A stretch of 64,000 nt of DNA from Antitrichia curtipendula (taxonomy: Eukaryota > Streptophyta > Bryopsida > Hypnales > Leucodontaceae). Of this stretch, positions 12,901 to 24,479 are shown one piece after another. The first letter of the stretch is position 1. Each line of letters begins with the position of its first letter. The stretch spans positions 35,464,001 through 35,528,000 of the forward strand of contig OX579635.1 in NCBI GenBank assembly GCA_951230915.1, given 5' to 3'. The position numbers and the translations under genes were made by a program. The notes under the pieces are model-generated. The model was not told where the DNA came from. It did not search any database and saw nothing but the letters and a program-made list of their open reading frames with translations.

Positions 12901-13191
12901 CAATCAATGGTATTGTAATTGATCCAAAGTTTGTTTAGGTGACTTAATTTAAGACATCGACTTGAAAACAAACATTTAGCTCATTTTTCTTCATTTAGCT
13001 CCTCATGCAATGGACAAAAACATTTAAATACATACTTTGAAGGATCGATCTTGAGTATTTTGATTTCTGAAAGATGATATTTCAAGAAACTAAAAATATT
13101 GAAAAAATTGAAACCTTACGATAATTGGAATCATAAGTATTCAACTATACTTTGAAATCCCATATCTGCCTCAACTGCAAGAGTCACATCT
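9953..13191. other. AT-rich spacer, no gene seen
   Basis: Very AT-rich sequence with only short chance frames (the longest is about 108 codons at 10612-10938, low-complexity Phe-rich). No convincing element ends, RNA gene or coding region identified. Confidence 0.6.
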
Positions 13192-13397
13192 TTTGAAACT
13201 ACCAATGTGCACACCCTTCTTAAAGGGCTTTCTAGGTAGTATCAAGATAGTTATGTACATTCTTGTCACAATGACAAAACTAAACATATATCTTGCTGAA
13301 ACTATCAATGTGTACACCCTTCCTAGAGAGCTTTCTTGGTAGTATCAAGATAGTTATGGAGATTCATGTCATAATGACAAATCTAAACATGTACCTT
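13192..13397. repeat. Two-unit tandem duplication, period about 103 bp
   Basis: The units share GAAACTAYCAATGTG-ACACCCTTC, TAGTATCAAGATAGTTATG and a GACAAA-CTAAACAT tail. The sequence just downstream (13430-13760) is similar to 51600-51790, a dispersed repeat. Confidence 0.75.
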
Positions 13398-13399
13398 AT

Positions 13400-15164
13400 A
13401 TAGATTAACCTTGTAAGGATGGTTTGGTCACTGTGAAAATTATCCTTTTTGGTACAATGTGAATCATCTACTTAACCTAGAAAGGATGCCACAAACGTTT
13501 TGTGTCCGATGAATGACAAGGCATTCTCCTGTGTAGGACAAAAGTACAACTATCCATCTTTGGAATTTGTTTTGGAAAGTAGAGATCTTCTACAATATTT
13601 TGACTTCAAATGAGTTATGTTTTATTTTTTAATACCAATTATTCCCAAGGTTTCAGAAATGATAATTTCTACACGCCCCCCTGCATCCTTCCAATCCTTC
13701 CAAAAAGAAAGAAAAAGCACTCATTAGAGGTCAAACTATTGGGCACAATAGTTCTCTTCTTGCACAAAATTCCATAGATAAACATATGCCGCACTTCTGT
13801 GTCATCCGTCAAATCGCTCTGGTCTGCAGCGTCCTTACACGGTTAAGGTATCCACACCCAATCACAACACCAACATTTGTGCAAACACCTAATTTTAACA
13901 TCAAGAAATCGAAACCATCCCTGAACCCAACTTTCATATTTCAGAATTGAGAAGTTTTTTGAGCCAACCGACTGGAGTTGAAGCATTGCGTATTTCAAAG
14001 GCGTTCCATTTAGGGTCTCTATAGTGAAAAATAGGTTCTACTGAGACTTCATCTTCCAGCATCCATAGTTTATTCAAACGGTCTCTAAAAATTTCTCAAA
14101 GCAATTGCATTCACTTCCACTTCCGTTTCCTAAAACCTTTCAGTATAATTCATATTTTCCTAATCATTTACTCGGCTGCTGGATCTCAGACAAGTGTCCT
14201 TAGATGAGGATACCTTAGCAAACTCTTTCCAAGCTCGGTTCTTATAATCTCAGAACTCTTGGAATTCCCAGCACACCTCAACCAACACCCAGACTAACGG
14301 TAGACAAAACTGACGCTCTACTTCTATTTGCCCAAACATGCAGCTACAAGACTGGCGAAACCATAAATCTCTCTTAACATCAGGAAGTATCATCCGGTAT
14401 GCAAGTTAAGCATATTGCATAGAACTCATCTTATCCCAACTCTGATGTCATTGCACGCAAAGGGATAATGCAACGAAGCTCTGCGCTAAAATCAAAGACA
14501 ACACTCCTAAAGGAAATCATACCACAAAAATGAATGAAGTTTTGGTGACACAAAAAATACACCAATCAAGGAAAATCATTCCAGAGATAAGATCCCGTGC
14601 CGGTTATAGTACACTTACATACGAAAGCTACTACAAAGATCTGATGTATACATATATATACAACCAGAGAAGAGTAGACAATAGTCAGGCAATGAGCGTA
14701 TTAGAATAGGACATAAATCCCCAGCTCGTGAGCCAAAAAATGGTTTTGTTCACATGTAAGAAAGGCAATGACTTGCAGGAGCAAGTCACTTCAGGTCAAT
14801 GTATGAATCCCCTGGATAACGTTACTAGGATCATATGTACAAAGGAACCTGGATTGACTTCAGAAACGGAGATGGAAATCAGAAAGCTGCCCTCCACCTC
14901 AAAATTGGAAGAATCGTCAAGAGCCTCAAGAAGAAGCTCTCAACGACGTCCAATTTCACAGAGACAAACAGGGTCACTTCGCACCTGCAGGGCTACCAAC
15001 ACACTGACTTTCTATCACCATCATGAACCTGCGTTTTGGAACATCCAGGACTTTCTATCACCAGCATAAGAGTGTAAGACAGTTACCCTGTGATTAGGCA
15101 TACCCTGAAAGACTGAATTTTTAGCTGTCAAAGAGTTGTGGTAACAACCTAATGTCACATGGAT
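13400..15164. other. Spacer and probable 3' flank of the splicing-regulator gene
   Basis: 13400-13770 belongs to a dispersed repeat also found at 51600-51790. 13800-15160 has a more balanced composition and may include the 3' UTR of the minus-strand gene. Frames at 14728-15069 (113 codons) and overlaps are unrecognised and probably chance. Confidence 0.4.
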
Positions 15165-16772
15165 TCAACTTCTGACATGGCTGCGTGACCGAGCAGACCC
15201 CGGGTACGACCGAATGGGACTCCTGCTCCTGCTTCTGCTCCTGTATCGATACCTCACAGGCGACAAGCTTCGACTCCGACTGCGACTCCGCCCACGTCGA
15301 CTCCGTTGCGCAATGCGACGCGTCTCCGCTAGCTTCTCCTGCCTCTCCTTCTCCTGTTCTCGTCTCTTCCCAGCCTCCGAAACGATATCCTTCTTGATCT
15401 GCTTGCTCAACTGCTTGTTCATAATCCGTCTCAATCGCTCCTGGGGTGTTTCTGGCGTCGCTGCTGCTGTTGCTGCTTTGGGATTAGCAGGAGATCCCTT
15501 AGGTGTGGCAGTTGAAGCTGAAGCCGGCATTTTGCTAAGCTTCGCAATAGCAGAGCTCGAAGGACGTGGATCTCTCTCTCGCACAGACTGAGTAGAACCA
15601 GAGGGCGCGACAGCATTCGCAGCAGGGTCACTATGCAACGCTTCAAGGATTCGCCGTGAAGGTACTGCCATTGCGTCATGTAATGGGGAAGTTGTAGGAG
15701 CTTCACTCTCCCTACCAGCTGTACCCTCAACTCCAAACTCAGTAATGTATTCAATAGTCGGAGTAGTGGAGCTTTTCCTCTTCCTGCCTCGGTGATCATA
15801 TGAATCCGTGTCCCGGTACCTGGAGTTTGGAGGCGAAAGCGATCCTCTATCACGACGGGAGAAAGAATGATAAGAGTCATATGTGGGACTCTTCCGAAGC
15901 TCCCTGTAAGGATCGTGTTGTAGAGGACGATTACTAGCCTGACGAGCTGCCTCTTTCTCCCGTTCTCGTTCTTGTTGCGAAACTTTCCGACGCTCCTTGC
16001 GACTGAGTTTCCGCATGGCAGGGTCGCCTTTCACCAACTCCTTCGCATGCGCTTCTTCCTCCTTCAGTTTCCGATCGAGGTTAAGTAAAGAATTGAACTT
16101 AGGCACGCCGTAGTCTTGTCCGATGGACTCGATCTGCTCGTCTTCGCTGTCCTCGCTACTACTCCCTTCCTCGTCTTCAACGGGATCGTCGTCGCTGTCG
16201 CTCTCGGCTAACCCTAATCCCATGTCTGTTACGGGTGCGGAGGTCCCTTCGTATGCAAATCCAACTTGGCCGTAGGTTGGCTTGGAGGAAGCCATGGTTG
16301 TTGAGCGTGATGATTTATCGAAGGGCGTGGTAGTAGAGCGAGCCTCAAGCTCCTGCTCGACGTCGTCAAGTCCCTGCTTGTCACTCAACCCTCGACGGCG
16401 CTGCTTGATTAAGTCGCGGTACCGTTGGAAATTCACCATGACTTCAAGCTCGTCTTCCTCCTCCGTCTTCTCCCGTTGCTGAAAGTGGGAAGAATTATAC
16501 TCACGGATCATGTCGAGGAGAGCACGTCCGTCGAAACGATCAATGAGATTATCCTCCTTGCCGTTCCATGGGATTAACCCCTGCTGATCCTCCGTGGCTT
16601 GGTACACAGTCGCGTCGTGGTGAACCCGAGAACGAGTGCCGGTGATGCGCAAGGTCTGCTGGGGGTCCACGCGACGCTTCGCCAAGAATATGGCACGTTT
16701 CTGGGCACGCCGACGGGCGGCGTCCATGATCTCGTGAACCTTCTTCTCCGAACGCCGCGCCTCATGCCACAT
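15165..16772 (-). CDS. CLASRP/SWAP-type alternative splicing regulator with RS tail, intronless
   Basis: Predicted 535-residue nuclear SR-like protein of the CLASRP (CLK4-associating SR-rich)/Suppressor-of-white-apricot family, which regulates pre-mRNA splicing. Seen: the protein opens with MWHEARRSEKKV, the family's conserved N-terminus, so I start at the ATG at 16772 rather than at the in-frame codon 17 residues upstream that would add a hydrophobic leader. The DRY_EERY-like region follows, with YQATEDQQGLIPWNG near residues 57-71, DRFDGRALLD at 78-87 and FQRYRDLI at 115-122. Then come an acidic Ser/Asp/Glu stretch (about 185-215), a lysine/arginine-rich coiled segment (about 245-290), low-complexity Ser/Pro/Ala sequence and a C-terminal RS repeat tail (about 485-535). 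Length is normal for plant homologues. The whole gene is one exon, whereas I recall plant relatives as intron-containing, so a retrocopy origin is possible. There is no disabling mutation. Family call is strong; the precise role is inferred. Confidence 0.9.
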   Translation of the reverse strand: MWHEARRSEKKVHEIMDAARRRAQKRAIFLAKRRVDPQQTLRITGTRSRVHHDATVYQATEDQQGLIPWNGKEDNLIDRFDGRALLDMIREYNSSHFQQREKTEEEDELEVMVNFQRYRDLIKQRRRGLSDKQGLDDVEQELEARSTTTPFDKSSRSTTMASSKPTYGQVGFAYEGTSAPVTDMGLGLAESDSDDDPVEDEEGSSSEDSEDEQIESIGQDYGVPKFNSLLNLDRKLKEEEAHAKELVKGDPAMRKLSRKERRKVSQQEREREKEAARQASNRPLQHDPYRELRKSPTYDSYHSFSRRDRGSLSPPNSRYRDTDSYDHRGRKRKSSTTPTIEYITEFGVEGTAGRESEAPTTSPLHDAMAVPSRRILEALHSDPAANAVAPSGSTQSVRERDPRPSSSAIAKLSKMPASASTATPKGSPANPKAATAAATPETPQERLRRIMNKQLSKQIKKDIVSEAGKRREQEKERQEKLAETRRIAQRSRRGRSRSRSRSLSPVRYRYRSRSRSRSPIRSYPGSARSRSHVRS

Positions 16773-17291
16773 GATGACAAAGTGACCACCAACCAACCAA
16801 AGCAACGAAAGCAACAAAACCACGAAGCCACCACCTCGTCGTGGCTCAAATCACAAGACCTCCACGTCCACAACCCCCAATCCCGACACCACCATCGCTA
16901 AGCGTCCAAACCACAACAAAAGAGTGTATCCCGAAACCTAATAACATTCAATGTGTGAGCAAAGCCACACCAAAAGCCTTCCAGCACCATCGCTACGAAG
17001 TCAAGCTAAGAAGAGAGACTATTGAGCAAAACCTAATGAAATTCTCGGCAGTATGACAGAAAAAATTTATGTGAGCGATTAAAAATTGCTGTTCATTTAC
17101 AGCGAAGTCGACGTTAGGTGCTCTTGAGTGTGTAAATGTAAATGCGGGGCCGCTCGTGGACGCTTGGAATTGCAGCAACAACGACGACAACCCGCGACGG
17201 AGGACGGAGCGGCGTTGGGGGCCTTGTGGACCGGAGGAGAGAGACGGATGACCAGCTTCGGGATTCAGCTTCGTAGACCAGCCTCGGGGAT

Positions 17292-17340
17292 GAGCTTCGG
17301 ATATCAGCTTCGGATATCAGCTTCGGATATCAGCTTCGGA
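17292..17340. repeat. 13-bp tandem repeat upstream of the splicing-regulator gene
   Basis: About 3.8 consecutive copies of a 13-bp unit (cagcttcggatat). Degenerate copies begin upstream from about 17252. The array lies roughly 520 bp upstream of the minus-strand start codon at 16772, in a GC-rich stretch (17100-17440) that contrasts with the AT-rich spacer beyond it, so it may sit in the promoter or leader. An open frame of 111 codons crosses it at 17128-17463, but it looks like a product of the repeat and matches no family I know. Confidence 0.85.
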
Positions 17341-17464
17341 GGAGAGCCTTTCGCCGTGGATGCATGTCAGTTACTCAATGTGGGGGTTCAAGCTAATGAC
17401 CGTGTTGTGAAAGCTCCAAATCGTCCACTCTGTATTCTCCATTTCTCAGCTATTTATAAGTGAA

Positions 17465-18662
17465 TATTTTTTGTTTTTGTTTTTCAGATGAAATCACATG
17501 TCTAATATTAAGCTGTAAAATTTTTAAATTTTAAATAAATAAATATCAAGAATTTTGAAAAAGAAGTGAAAAAAGCTCTTAGCAAATACAAAACATACTA
17601 AATCTTTAAATGTCTCAATCCTTTTTTGGCACATTTTTGCTTATGATTTTGTACAAAATATCATTTATAGCAATTTCATGAAATTGCTCATTAAAGAAGG
17701 TTGTCTTTTCAACATTTAAGTATTACATTGGATGAATGAGAATTTAGTGGGACTAAATAATGCTTGCAAGTCCTTTGTTCATTGTTCATAAGATAAATGT
17801 TGAAGCGCTTAAGGGTTAATAAATATGAGAATTTCATAATAGAAGTGCATTGTAGTAGAGAACATTATTGAGCAAAGAGAATTTTGTGTCACTCTACATT
17901 TAGAAATGTGGTTATAGATATTCAACTTCAAACTTCAATATAATGCTTATTTTTAGAAAGTTGCCAATCATAGTAGAAACTAGTCTTGAGAAGCCCTATA
18001 TTGTTATTTTTTCTCAAAAGAAAAAGAAATGACGTTGGATTTTAAAGATTTTTTCAAAAGTTAAAAGTAAAAAATATAGTGTATTTATAGGATTAGTATT
18101 TTTTGTACCCGTAAACCATCCCATATAAAATCTAAAAACAACTAGTATAATGTGGATGTAACTCAATGATGTGGATTTAGCATCAACAACTTTGCACAAA
18201 CAAAATTTGGATGAAAGCATCCATTCATTAAGGTTGCTTGACCATCTGAAGGACACTTTTAGTCTAGGCATTCTTCCAAGGCTAATCCTATGAGAATAGT
18301 ACTTATGACCACGTAGGTAAAATGGAGCATGAAGGGATTGAAGTTTTAAGCATTTTGATATTAGAAATATTCAATAAAACATTATGAAAGTGTGAGATTC
18401 AAATTCTACACCCCATTCTACAAAGAGCATGCAATGGTGGAAAACTCCAAATGAAACTTATTGAATATTACTGTGTATTTCTATTGTGCTAAAACTATAA
18501 CACAAATGAGCTATAATATTGTTGTAATATTTTTAAAACCTTATAATAGGGTATCTTTGCTTACCACAAATTGAAGTTCTTTTCACTCTAGAATATATTG
18601 CATTCAAGGTTGCCTATGAATTGTGGACCTCTATATAATGAAATACTTTATGAACAATGATA
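17465..18662. other. AT-rich spacer, no gene seen
   Basis: No coding region, RNA gene or clear element ends between the GC-rich block upstream of the splicing-regulator gene and the TTAT-flanked element at 18663. Confidence 0.55.
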
Positions 18663-19643
18663 TTATCCCCTCACCGCCCAAGGGGCCCAAAAGTGGCCTC
18701 ACACAATCTAGCAGTCGACTTCAAAGTGCTGTAACTTTTGCGTCCGGTATCCAAATTTAATAAAACTTGTTGGAAAAGTTGCGTATACTAGACTAGTTTT
18801 TGTGGTAAAAATTTCAAATCTATCTAAGATGTATTGGATTTTTAGAAGCCATTCGAAGTTCGCAGATTCAATTTCAGTTCACCACACTGCATTGAGATGG
18901 CTGCAACTTCGGGGGCTTGTATCTTTTTCATCAAATGTTATTTTTCAATAAAAAAATTTGGGTTTTGTTCCCCATAAAGTCTACTTAATGTGGAAAATTT
19001 TTCATGTCAATCCAAGTTGTTTCGAATGCTTGGGAGCAATTCGAAGTTCAAAATATAGACATTTCTGCATTACAGTGAACTTCGGCGGCTTATAACTTCT
19101 TCAAACAAGGTTCGATTTCAATAATTTTTATTGGAAAAGTTGCGCATACTAGTCTAGTTCTTGTAGTAAAAACTTCATACCAATCCAAGAAGTCATGATT
19201 GACTGAGAGGCATTTTAGTAGAGGTAGGTTCAGCAATAGATGTGATTTTTTGCTACTTTTTTCACTGTTTTTTGACATTTCAAAACAATTTTGCAAACGC
19301 AATGAGTCAATTGAATGATTTTTTTTCCCACCAAAGTGTTTTTCTTTTGGTTTTGAATCACTTTTTAGTTCAAAGTTTTTTCATTTGAGTAGGTTTAGAA
19401 ATCGAATTTCACCTCGAATTGTGTTTTGAGGACAATTTCAGCATCTTTTTTCAACACTAAAACATTATAATCTTTCAATCTATATGATCAAATGACCTCA
19501 AATTTGATTTACACCATCTACAACATGCACACTACAATATTGTACGGTTGAGATTTTCATACCTTACTCACATTTAGACTTATAACACTTGAAAGGGAAA
19601 GTTGTTTTTTGACATGGTTAGGCCTTGGGCGGTGAGGGGTTAT
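18663..19643. mobile_element. TTAT-flanked inverted-repeat element D
   Basis: Terminal inverted repeats CCCCTCACCGCCCAAGG and its exact complement CCTTGGGCGGTGAGGGG, flanked by TTAT on both sides (18663-18666, 19640-19643). About 973 bp between. The interior has roughly three diverged copies of a 180-bp unit (near 18720, 18900 and 19080) with TTGGAAAAGTTGCG-ATACTAG and CATTCGAAGTTC motifs. No ORF of transposase size. The layout matches the TTAA/CCC elements elsewhere in the window. Confidence 0.8.
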
Positions 19644-20148
19644 AGAATAACCCCATTGGCCTTTTTGTTCAAGAATTTTACACAAGGATTTTAAATTTGA
19701 AAAATGGAATCAATTCTTTATTCTTAACCTTAAGATTTTAGCCATAGTGAGATAGTATTTTTTAATAGCAAAATAGTACTTGAGCCAACATATAGATTTA
19801 TGTAAATATTTGGTAGAATTACAATGATAGATTTGGATTTTTAGATATACCATACTTGGACAACAAATTTAATTTAAATTAATTAAAAAACTAAAAAATT
19901 AAATCAAGTGTTAGTTCTAAGATGAGACAATCAAACCTATATATAATTGTACAGATGGTTTGCCAAGAATCCTGATTGAAGCAAATATAAATTTGTCATT
20001 TGGCCATCCACCATCAAGAAATTCTTTAATGATTGAAGGAATTGCTTCATTGATATGAAATGAGGGTGTAAGGTAGAAAGGTTGTTTTTATAATAAAATT
20101 CATCATTCGTCGTGAATCTTCAAAGGATATGGGATAATTTGAAGATGA

Positions 20149-20584
20149 GAGCTTGATCGCTCATTATGAAAATATAGGAACTATGTTCAAAGTAAAATTT
20201 CAGACCTCATTTTGGCATAATAGAATAAATTTTTTCAAAAGCTTTTGAACTAAAAAGAAGTTGAAAAACCAAGATAAAATTTCACCTTCAAAAATCCATT
20301 TGTCATTTTGAACCTCCAAAAAGAAGTTATGGACAAAATCAAGCGAGGATGTTTGAAAATGTCAATTTAAATGTCCCTTCCAACCTTCTTTGAACTTTGT
20401 CCATAACTTTTGATTGGGGGCTCGAAATCTCAAATGGATTTTTGGAGATGAAAGTTATCTTGATTTCCTAAATTAACTTAGTTTAAGTTTTTTGAAAAAA
20501 ATTATTCTACACTATTTAAATGAGGTCTAAAATTTTACTTGAGCACAATTCATGTTTTTGACATAATTATGAATAGTTGAGCTC
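20149..20584. repeat. Long imperfect inverted repeat (foldback), arms about 200 bp
   Basis: From GAGCTT at 20149 to GAGCTC at 20584. The arms share, in mirror order, AAATTT-AGACCTCATTT, TAGAATAA-TTTTTTCAAAA, CAAAAATCCATTTG and AAGTTATGGACAAA; pairing runs at roughly 75% by eye around a centre near 20366. It could be an old MITE/foldback or a source of double-stranded RNA. Confidence 0.75.
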
Positions 20585-21670
20585 CTAGTAATCTTCATTT
20601 ACATATCCCACATTGGTTGTTTTACTTCCTACCATTCCACTTGTATAAACACTTTATCTTTTTATTTTTTAATACACATCAAATGGCTTTGGAAGATATG
20701 TGTAAAACTTATGTGTTAGGTGAATATTCATATTAAGATAGAAATTTGAGGTTAAGAGAACAATAAGAGGCTTAATTTGATGGATTTTGAAATATTTATT
20801 TGTGGGAGATGAAGATATTGCAAATTAGTTGTCGAATTTAATTTATTGACATAAATGTCGATTCTTTTTAAAAATTATATTTTATAGTGCCGAATCTTAT
20901 TTTTGGACCTTCATTAAATATTAATGCTGAACTTGCTAGTCGAGTACGCTATGCAATAGTTGGCTTCTTAAGAATTATATATAAAGAAATTATCATGATA
21001 AATTATCTTGTTGGTACTAACAAATTTGTTGTTAAGGTTGCATTTCAATTCCCTTTTGTGAGGGCTTTTCACCATGGAGGCAAAGAGACACTCACAAAGT
21101 TGATCGAAGAGAAGTGTATGGGACCCTACCTAGTCGCCTTCCAAGCAATGGAATCCTATAACCAAGGACAATGTTTTACATCCAAAATCACTCTAAAATC
21201 ACCATCAAGGCACCACAATGGGTCCTAATTTAGCCCTAAAGAATAAGTCCAAAACACAATGCCATGGCATGCACTTACATTAACTCAAATGAACTTTCAA
21301 TTCATCCTAATTCCCAAGGTTTAACATTGGGACATAATTTCCCCCAAAAATCACCATTACGCACCACAATGGGCCCTAGATGAGACGTAACCTAAAAATT
21401 CAACATTCAACTCTCATACCAACCATTCCCATATGCACTTGAACTTCCACTCCCAATTAGTCATACAACCATTCAATCCTAACTATAGTACCCAATTGAA
21501 ATTCAATCAATTCATTGCAAGAACAAAATACTTTGTAATTATCATTATAATTCAAGTTGATAGAGATCACAAGGAACAATACAAGATGGAATTTAACTGA
21601 CCATCGTTAGGGCAGTAAACCTCATGGTACCAAATCAACTTCTCCAAATTCTTCCTAGCTTTAAATGAAT
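20585..21670. other. AT-rich spacer with an unrecognised 113-codon frame
   Basis: A frame at 20887-21228 reaches 113 codons but matches no family I recognise, and similar low-complexity sequence continues past its stop. I do not call it a gene. The rest is non-coding AT-rich DNA. Confidence 0.4.
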
Positions 21671-21673
21671 TGA

Positions 21674-22075
21674 GCTTGAGCTTTTTAGAAAGCCAGCTTT
21701 AGGGTGCATCTTTCCACCAAGTTTCATCTCCATTTGCTTGATTGATCCTTGGCAATCGTTCTTCAAAGTGGCAGCTCCAAAAAACTTGAAGTAGCAGACC
21801 TCATTTCATAAAAACAATCACCACCCTCTTGTCCATGCTTTGATTGGGTCAAGATTAGGCTTTTCGGAAAGCGAGATCTAAGATGCATCTTCCCACCAAT
21901 TTTTAGCTCCATTTTCCATATTGTTCATTGGCAATCGCTCTTCAAAGTCACAGCTTCCCAAAACTTGCGACAATAGACCTCCCTTCATAGAAACAATCAC
22001 CACCGCCTCGTTCGTGCTTTGATTGGGTTGATTTTAGGCTTTTTAGAAAGCCAACTTAAAGACTTCATTCCTCTC
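21674..22075. repeat. Tandem repeat, period about 180 bp, 2.2 copies
   Basis: The units start GGCTTTTYRGAAAGC (near 21674, 21856 and 22036) and share TGCATCTT-CCACCAA, GGCAATCG-TCTTCAAAGT, AAACAATCACCACC and GTGCTTTGATTGGGT. The third unit is cut after about 40 bp. Confidence 0.8.
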
Positions 22076-22079
22076 CAAA

Positions 22080-23744
22080 ATTCAATACGTTTGGCCTTAC
22101 CATTCTCTCGCTATGGATTGCCAAAATTGGCAGTCTAGGCACCTAGTCAAAACCCTAAAAATTCAACCGTTTTCCTTCTCCAACTCCATTTCCTTCCCAC
22201 AATCATGACTTTTAGGAAGAACCTACTCAACAAATTTGCTACTCCCTAATCTAACTCATCTTCCTCCTTCTCCTAATATTTTTTCTTCATTTTTTAATCA
22301 CCATTTCAAGCACACTCCCTCAAAAAACTCATGCACACACAAAAAACTTGCAAGAGAAGAGAGAGCTTGCAACCCTAATTTTGCTAATACCCACCTCTTG
22401 ACGTATTTTTTTTTCTAATTATGTTCATCTATCACTATTTTATAATAAAGAAAAGCTAATTTAGTATCAAATACGCCAAATTACTGAAAATTGCACTAAT
22501 TTGACATAAACTATGCTCATTTAGTATAAATCCCTCTGAATAATTGTTTTTTTTTCTAATTTTACTATTTTTACCTTACTTTAGTGGTTCCTTCACTATT
22601 TTAGTGTTCTAGTAGTAATAGTTTTAAGTTTACTAACTTGCCTTGTATTTTTTTATGTTTATTAATTTTTTTGGTTTTCATTTTACTTTTAGCTTCATTT
22701 CCTACTTGTAGTATTTTGGTTTTCATTTTTTTTTTTGGTTTTCATTTTTACATTTTTTATACTTGGTATTTCTTTTTGGTTTCTCTAATATCATTTTCCA
22801 TTTGTAGGATTTTGTTTTCCTTTTTCCAAACATTTTACTAGTTGCCTAATTTGGTTACTTTATCAAATCTTGTTTAGAGTCTTTTTAGTTTCAAACCGCT
22901 AGCTATTCTTTCCTAGAATTTTCCTTTTGTTTTCTCCTAATTGCATTTTAAAGATTTTCACCCTAAACTTCTAAAGCTCCTATCACTATCTAACGGAAAA
23001 CCCCCTAATTTGTAGTTATGATTTAATCCAGAGTACTAACACTTCCAGACTTGTAAATTCACGAACATTGTTTATATTTTCCATTTTATAAAATGTGAAC
23101 CAATATGGTGGTTCACACCTTTGCAAGGATTAAATTGCTATATAATCTTTGGAATGTAGTAATTAGGGATTTTTTGGCTTCAAAGTGTTTGAATTAACTT
23201 CAATTGTTGTCCATCAAGTTGTGGAGATACGATTTTGAATTTAATTTGGAACAAGTATATTTGGAAACCCTGTATTTATTTGGGGACGGAGGAAGTACAT
23301 ACTATTCATGTTAGTTATATACATACCAATTTTCAAAAGTAGATGAAAAATTTAGCAAAAAATACCAAAATTATTTGACAAAAAAATTGTTGTTGAGAAT
23401 TTCCTAAACTTGAATCATAGGACATTGTTGAAATTGAATACAAAGGATGTCAATGGACATTACTATACCACTATTGCACAGAAAATGATCAAAATTAATG
23501 CCATTAGAGCCATTCCAAATAGGGCAAACATTTGTCGATTTTGCCACCTATTTTCAACATGTGTCACTTCACTGTTGACTTCTATTCTTTCATGCCTAGT
23601 GGGGTTTAGTAGAAGCTATGATAACTACACAATTCTTTGAAAATAGGACATACTCACACACTAATCTAGCTATTTTCAGGAAAACCCGGATTTATTTTGG
23701 AGATGGAGGGAGTAATTGTTTTGAAAACTACATTTAGCACAAAA
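22080..23744. other. AT-rich spacer with Stowaway-like end sequences
   Basis: No gene seen. Two sites, 23279-23296 (GGGGACGGAGGAAGTA) and 23696-23714 (GGAGATGGAGGGAGTA), resemble Stowaway right ends; the matching left ends were not found. The rest is T-rich low-complexity sequence (22620-22860). Confidence 0.45.
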
Positions 23745-24364
23745 ATCTCATTTCAAGAGGACTCAAACTCTACTGATTCTACTAACTTTTCTTCTAACTT
23801 CAAATACTATTATCTAGAAATCTATGTTTTAAAAGTTTTTGAAATTTTTCCTGCATATTCCAAAGGATTGTCTCTAACTTTGTGCAATTTTGATTTCAAA
23901 TAAAATATTTCCTCATTGCACAAGAAATCATCAAAAAATGACTAGTCTATTGCTTGTTCACTTTACTTCCTTGTATTGTAGGGTGATTATTAGAAACCTA
24001 AACGCCATATTTGCTTTTGAAATTGTGCATAAGTTTATTAAATAAGATTTAGAGCTCAATGGTAGAGAGAAGAAAATTCATCAAGAACAAAAATTTAATT
24101 CTGGAGTGCTCGAAGTCTACTGCCTCCATTTGCAAGGATGAAAAAAGTTTTTGTTCTCACTTCAACTTAACATTATAATTAATTAATCAACATTGTTAAT
24201 TAGGCTAAAAAAATTTCATAAATTTTTATAATATTCTACTATACTTTGTATGGTTGAAGTTAAAAAAAAATTATTTTCTATTTTGGATAATGTATTAATG
24301 TACTTAATATTGACAATTTTTGACATTTTCCCTTGAAAACCATCCCTGTTCCTTTCAAGGTTAA
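23745..24364. mobile_element. TTAA-type element C6, right part
   Basis: Ends CTGTTCCTTTCAAGG before TTAA at 24361-24364 and aligns internally with 8815-9424. The left end was not found. Confidence 0.45.
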
Positions 24365-24479
24365 TGATACCCCTCATTTTGTTCGCATGTGATTTGTAAC
24401 ATTTTGTAAGTGGCTTCTGAATTCAACATATTTATATTGAGCCTTTATAAAAGGGAAAAAAGGTTCACAATTGAAACAT

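Noticed and set aside
14728..15069. 113-codon plus-strand frame at the 3' side of the splicing-regulator gene
   Set aside because: No family resemblance; it overlaps likely 3' UTR of the opposite strand.
15431..15880. 149-codon minus-strand frame inside the splicing-regulator gene
   Set aside because: It overlaps the well-supported CDS in another frame and contains only low-complexity residues.
17128..17463. 111-codon frame upstream of the splicing-regulator gene
   Set aside because: Much of it is the 13-bp tandem repeat read in frame; it lies in the probable promoter region of the minus-strand gene.
20887..21228. 113-codon plus-strand frame
   Set aside because: No recognisable domain, no homologous motif, and no splice partners; composition is like the surrounding spacer.
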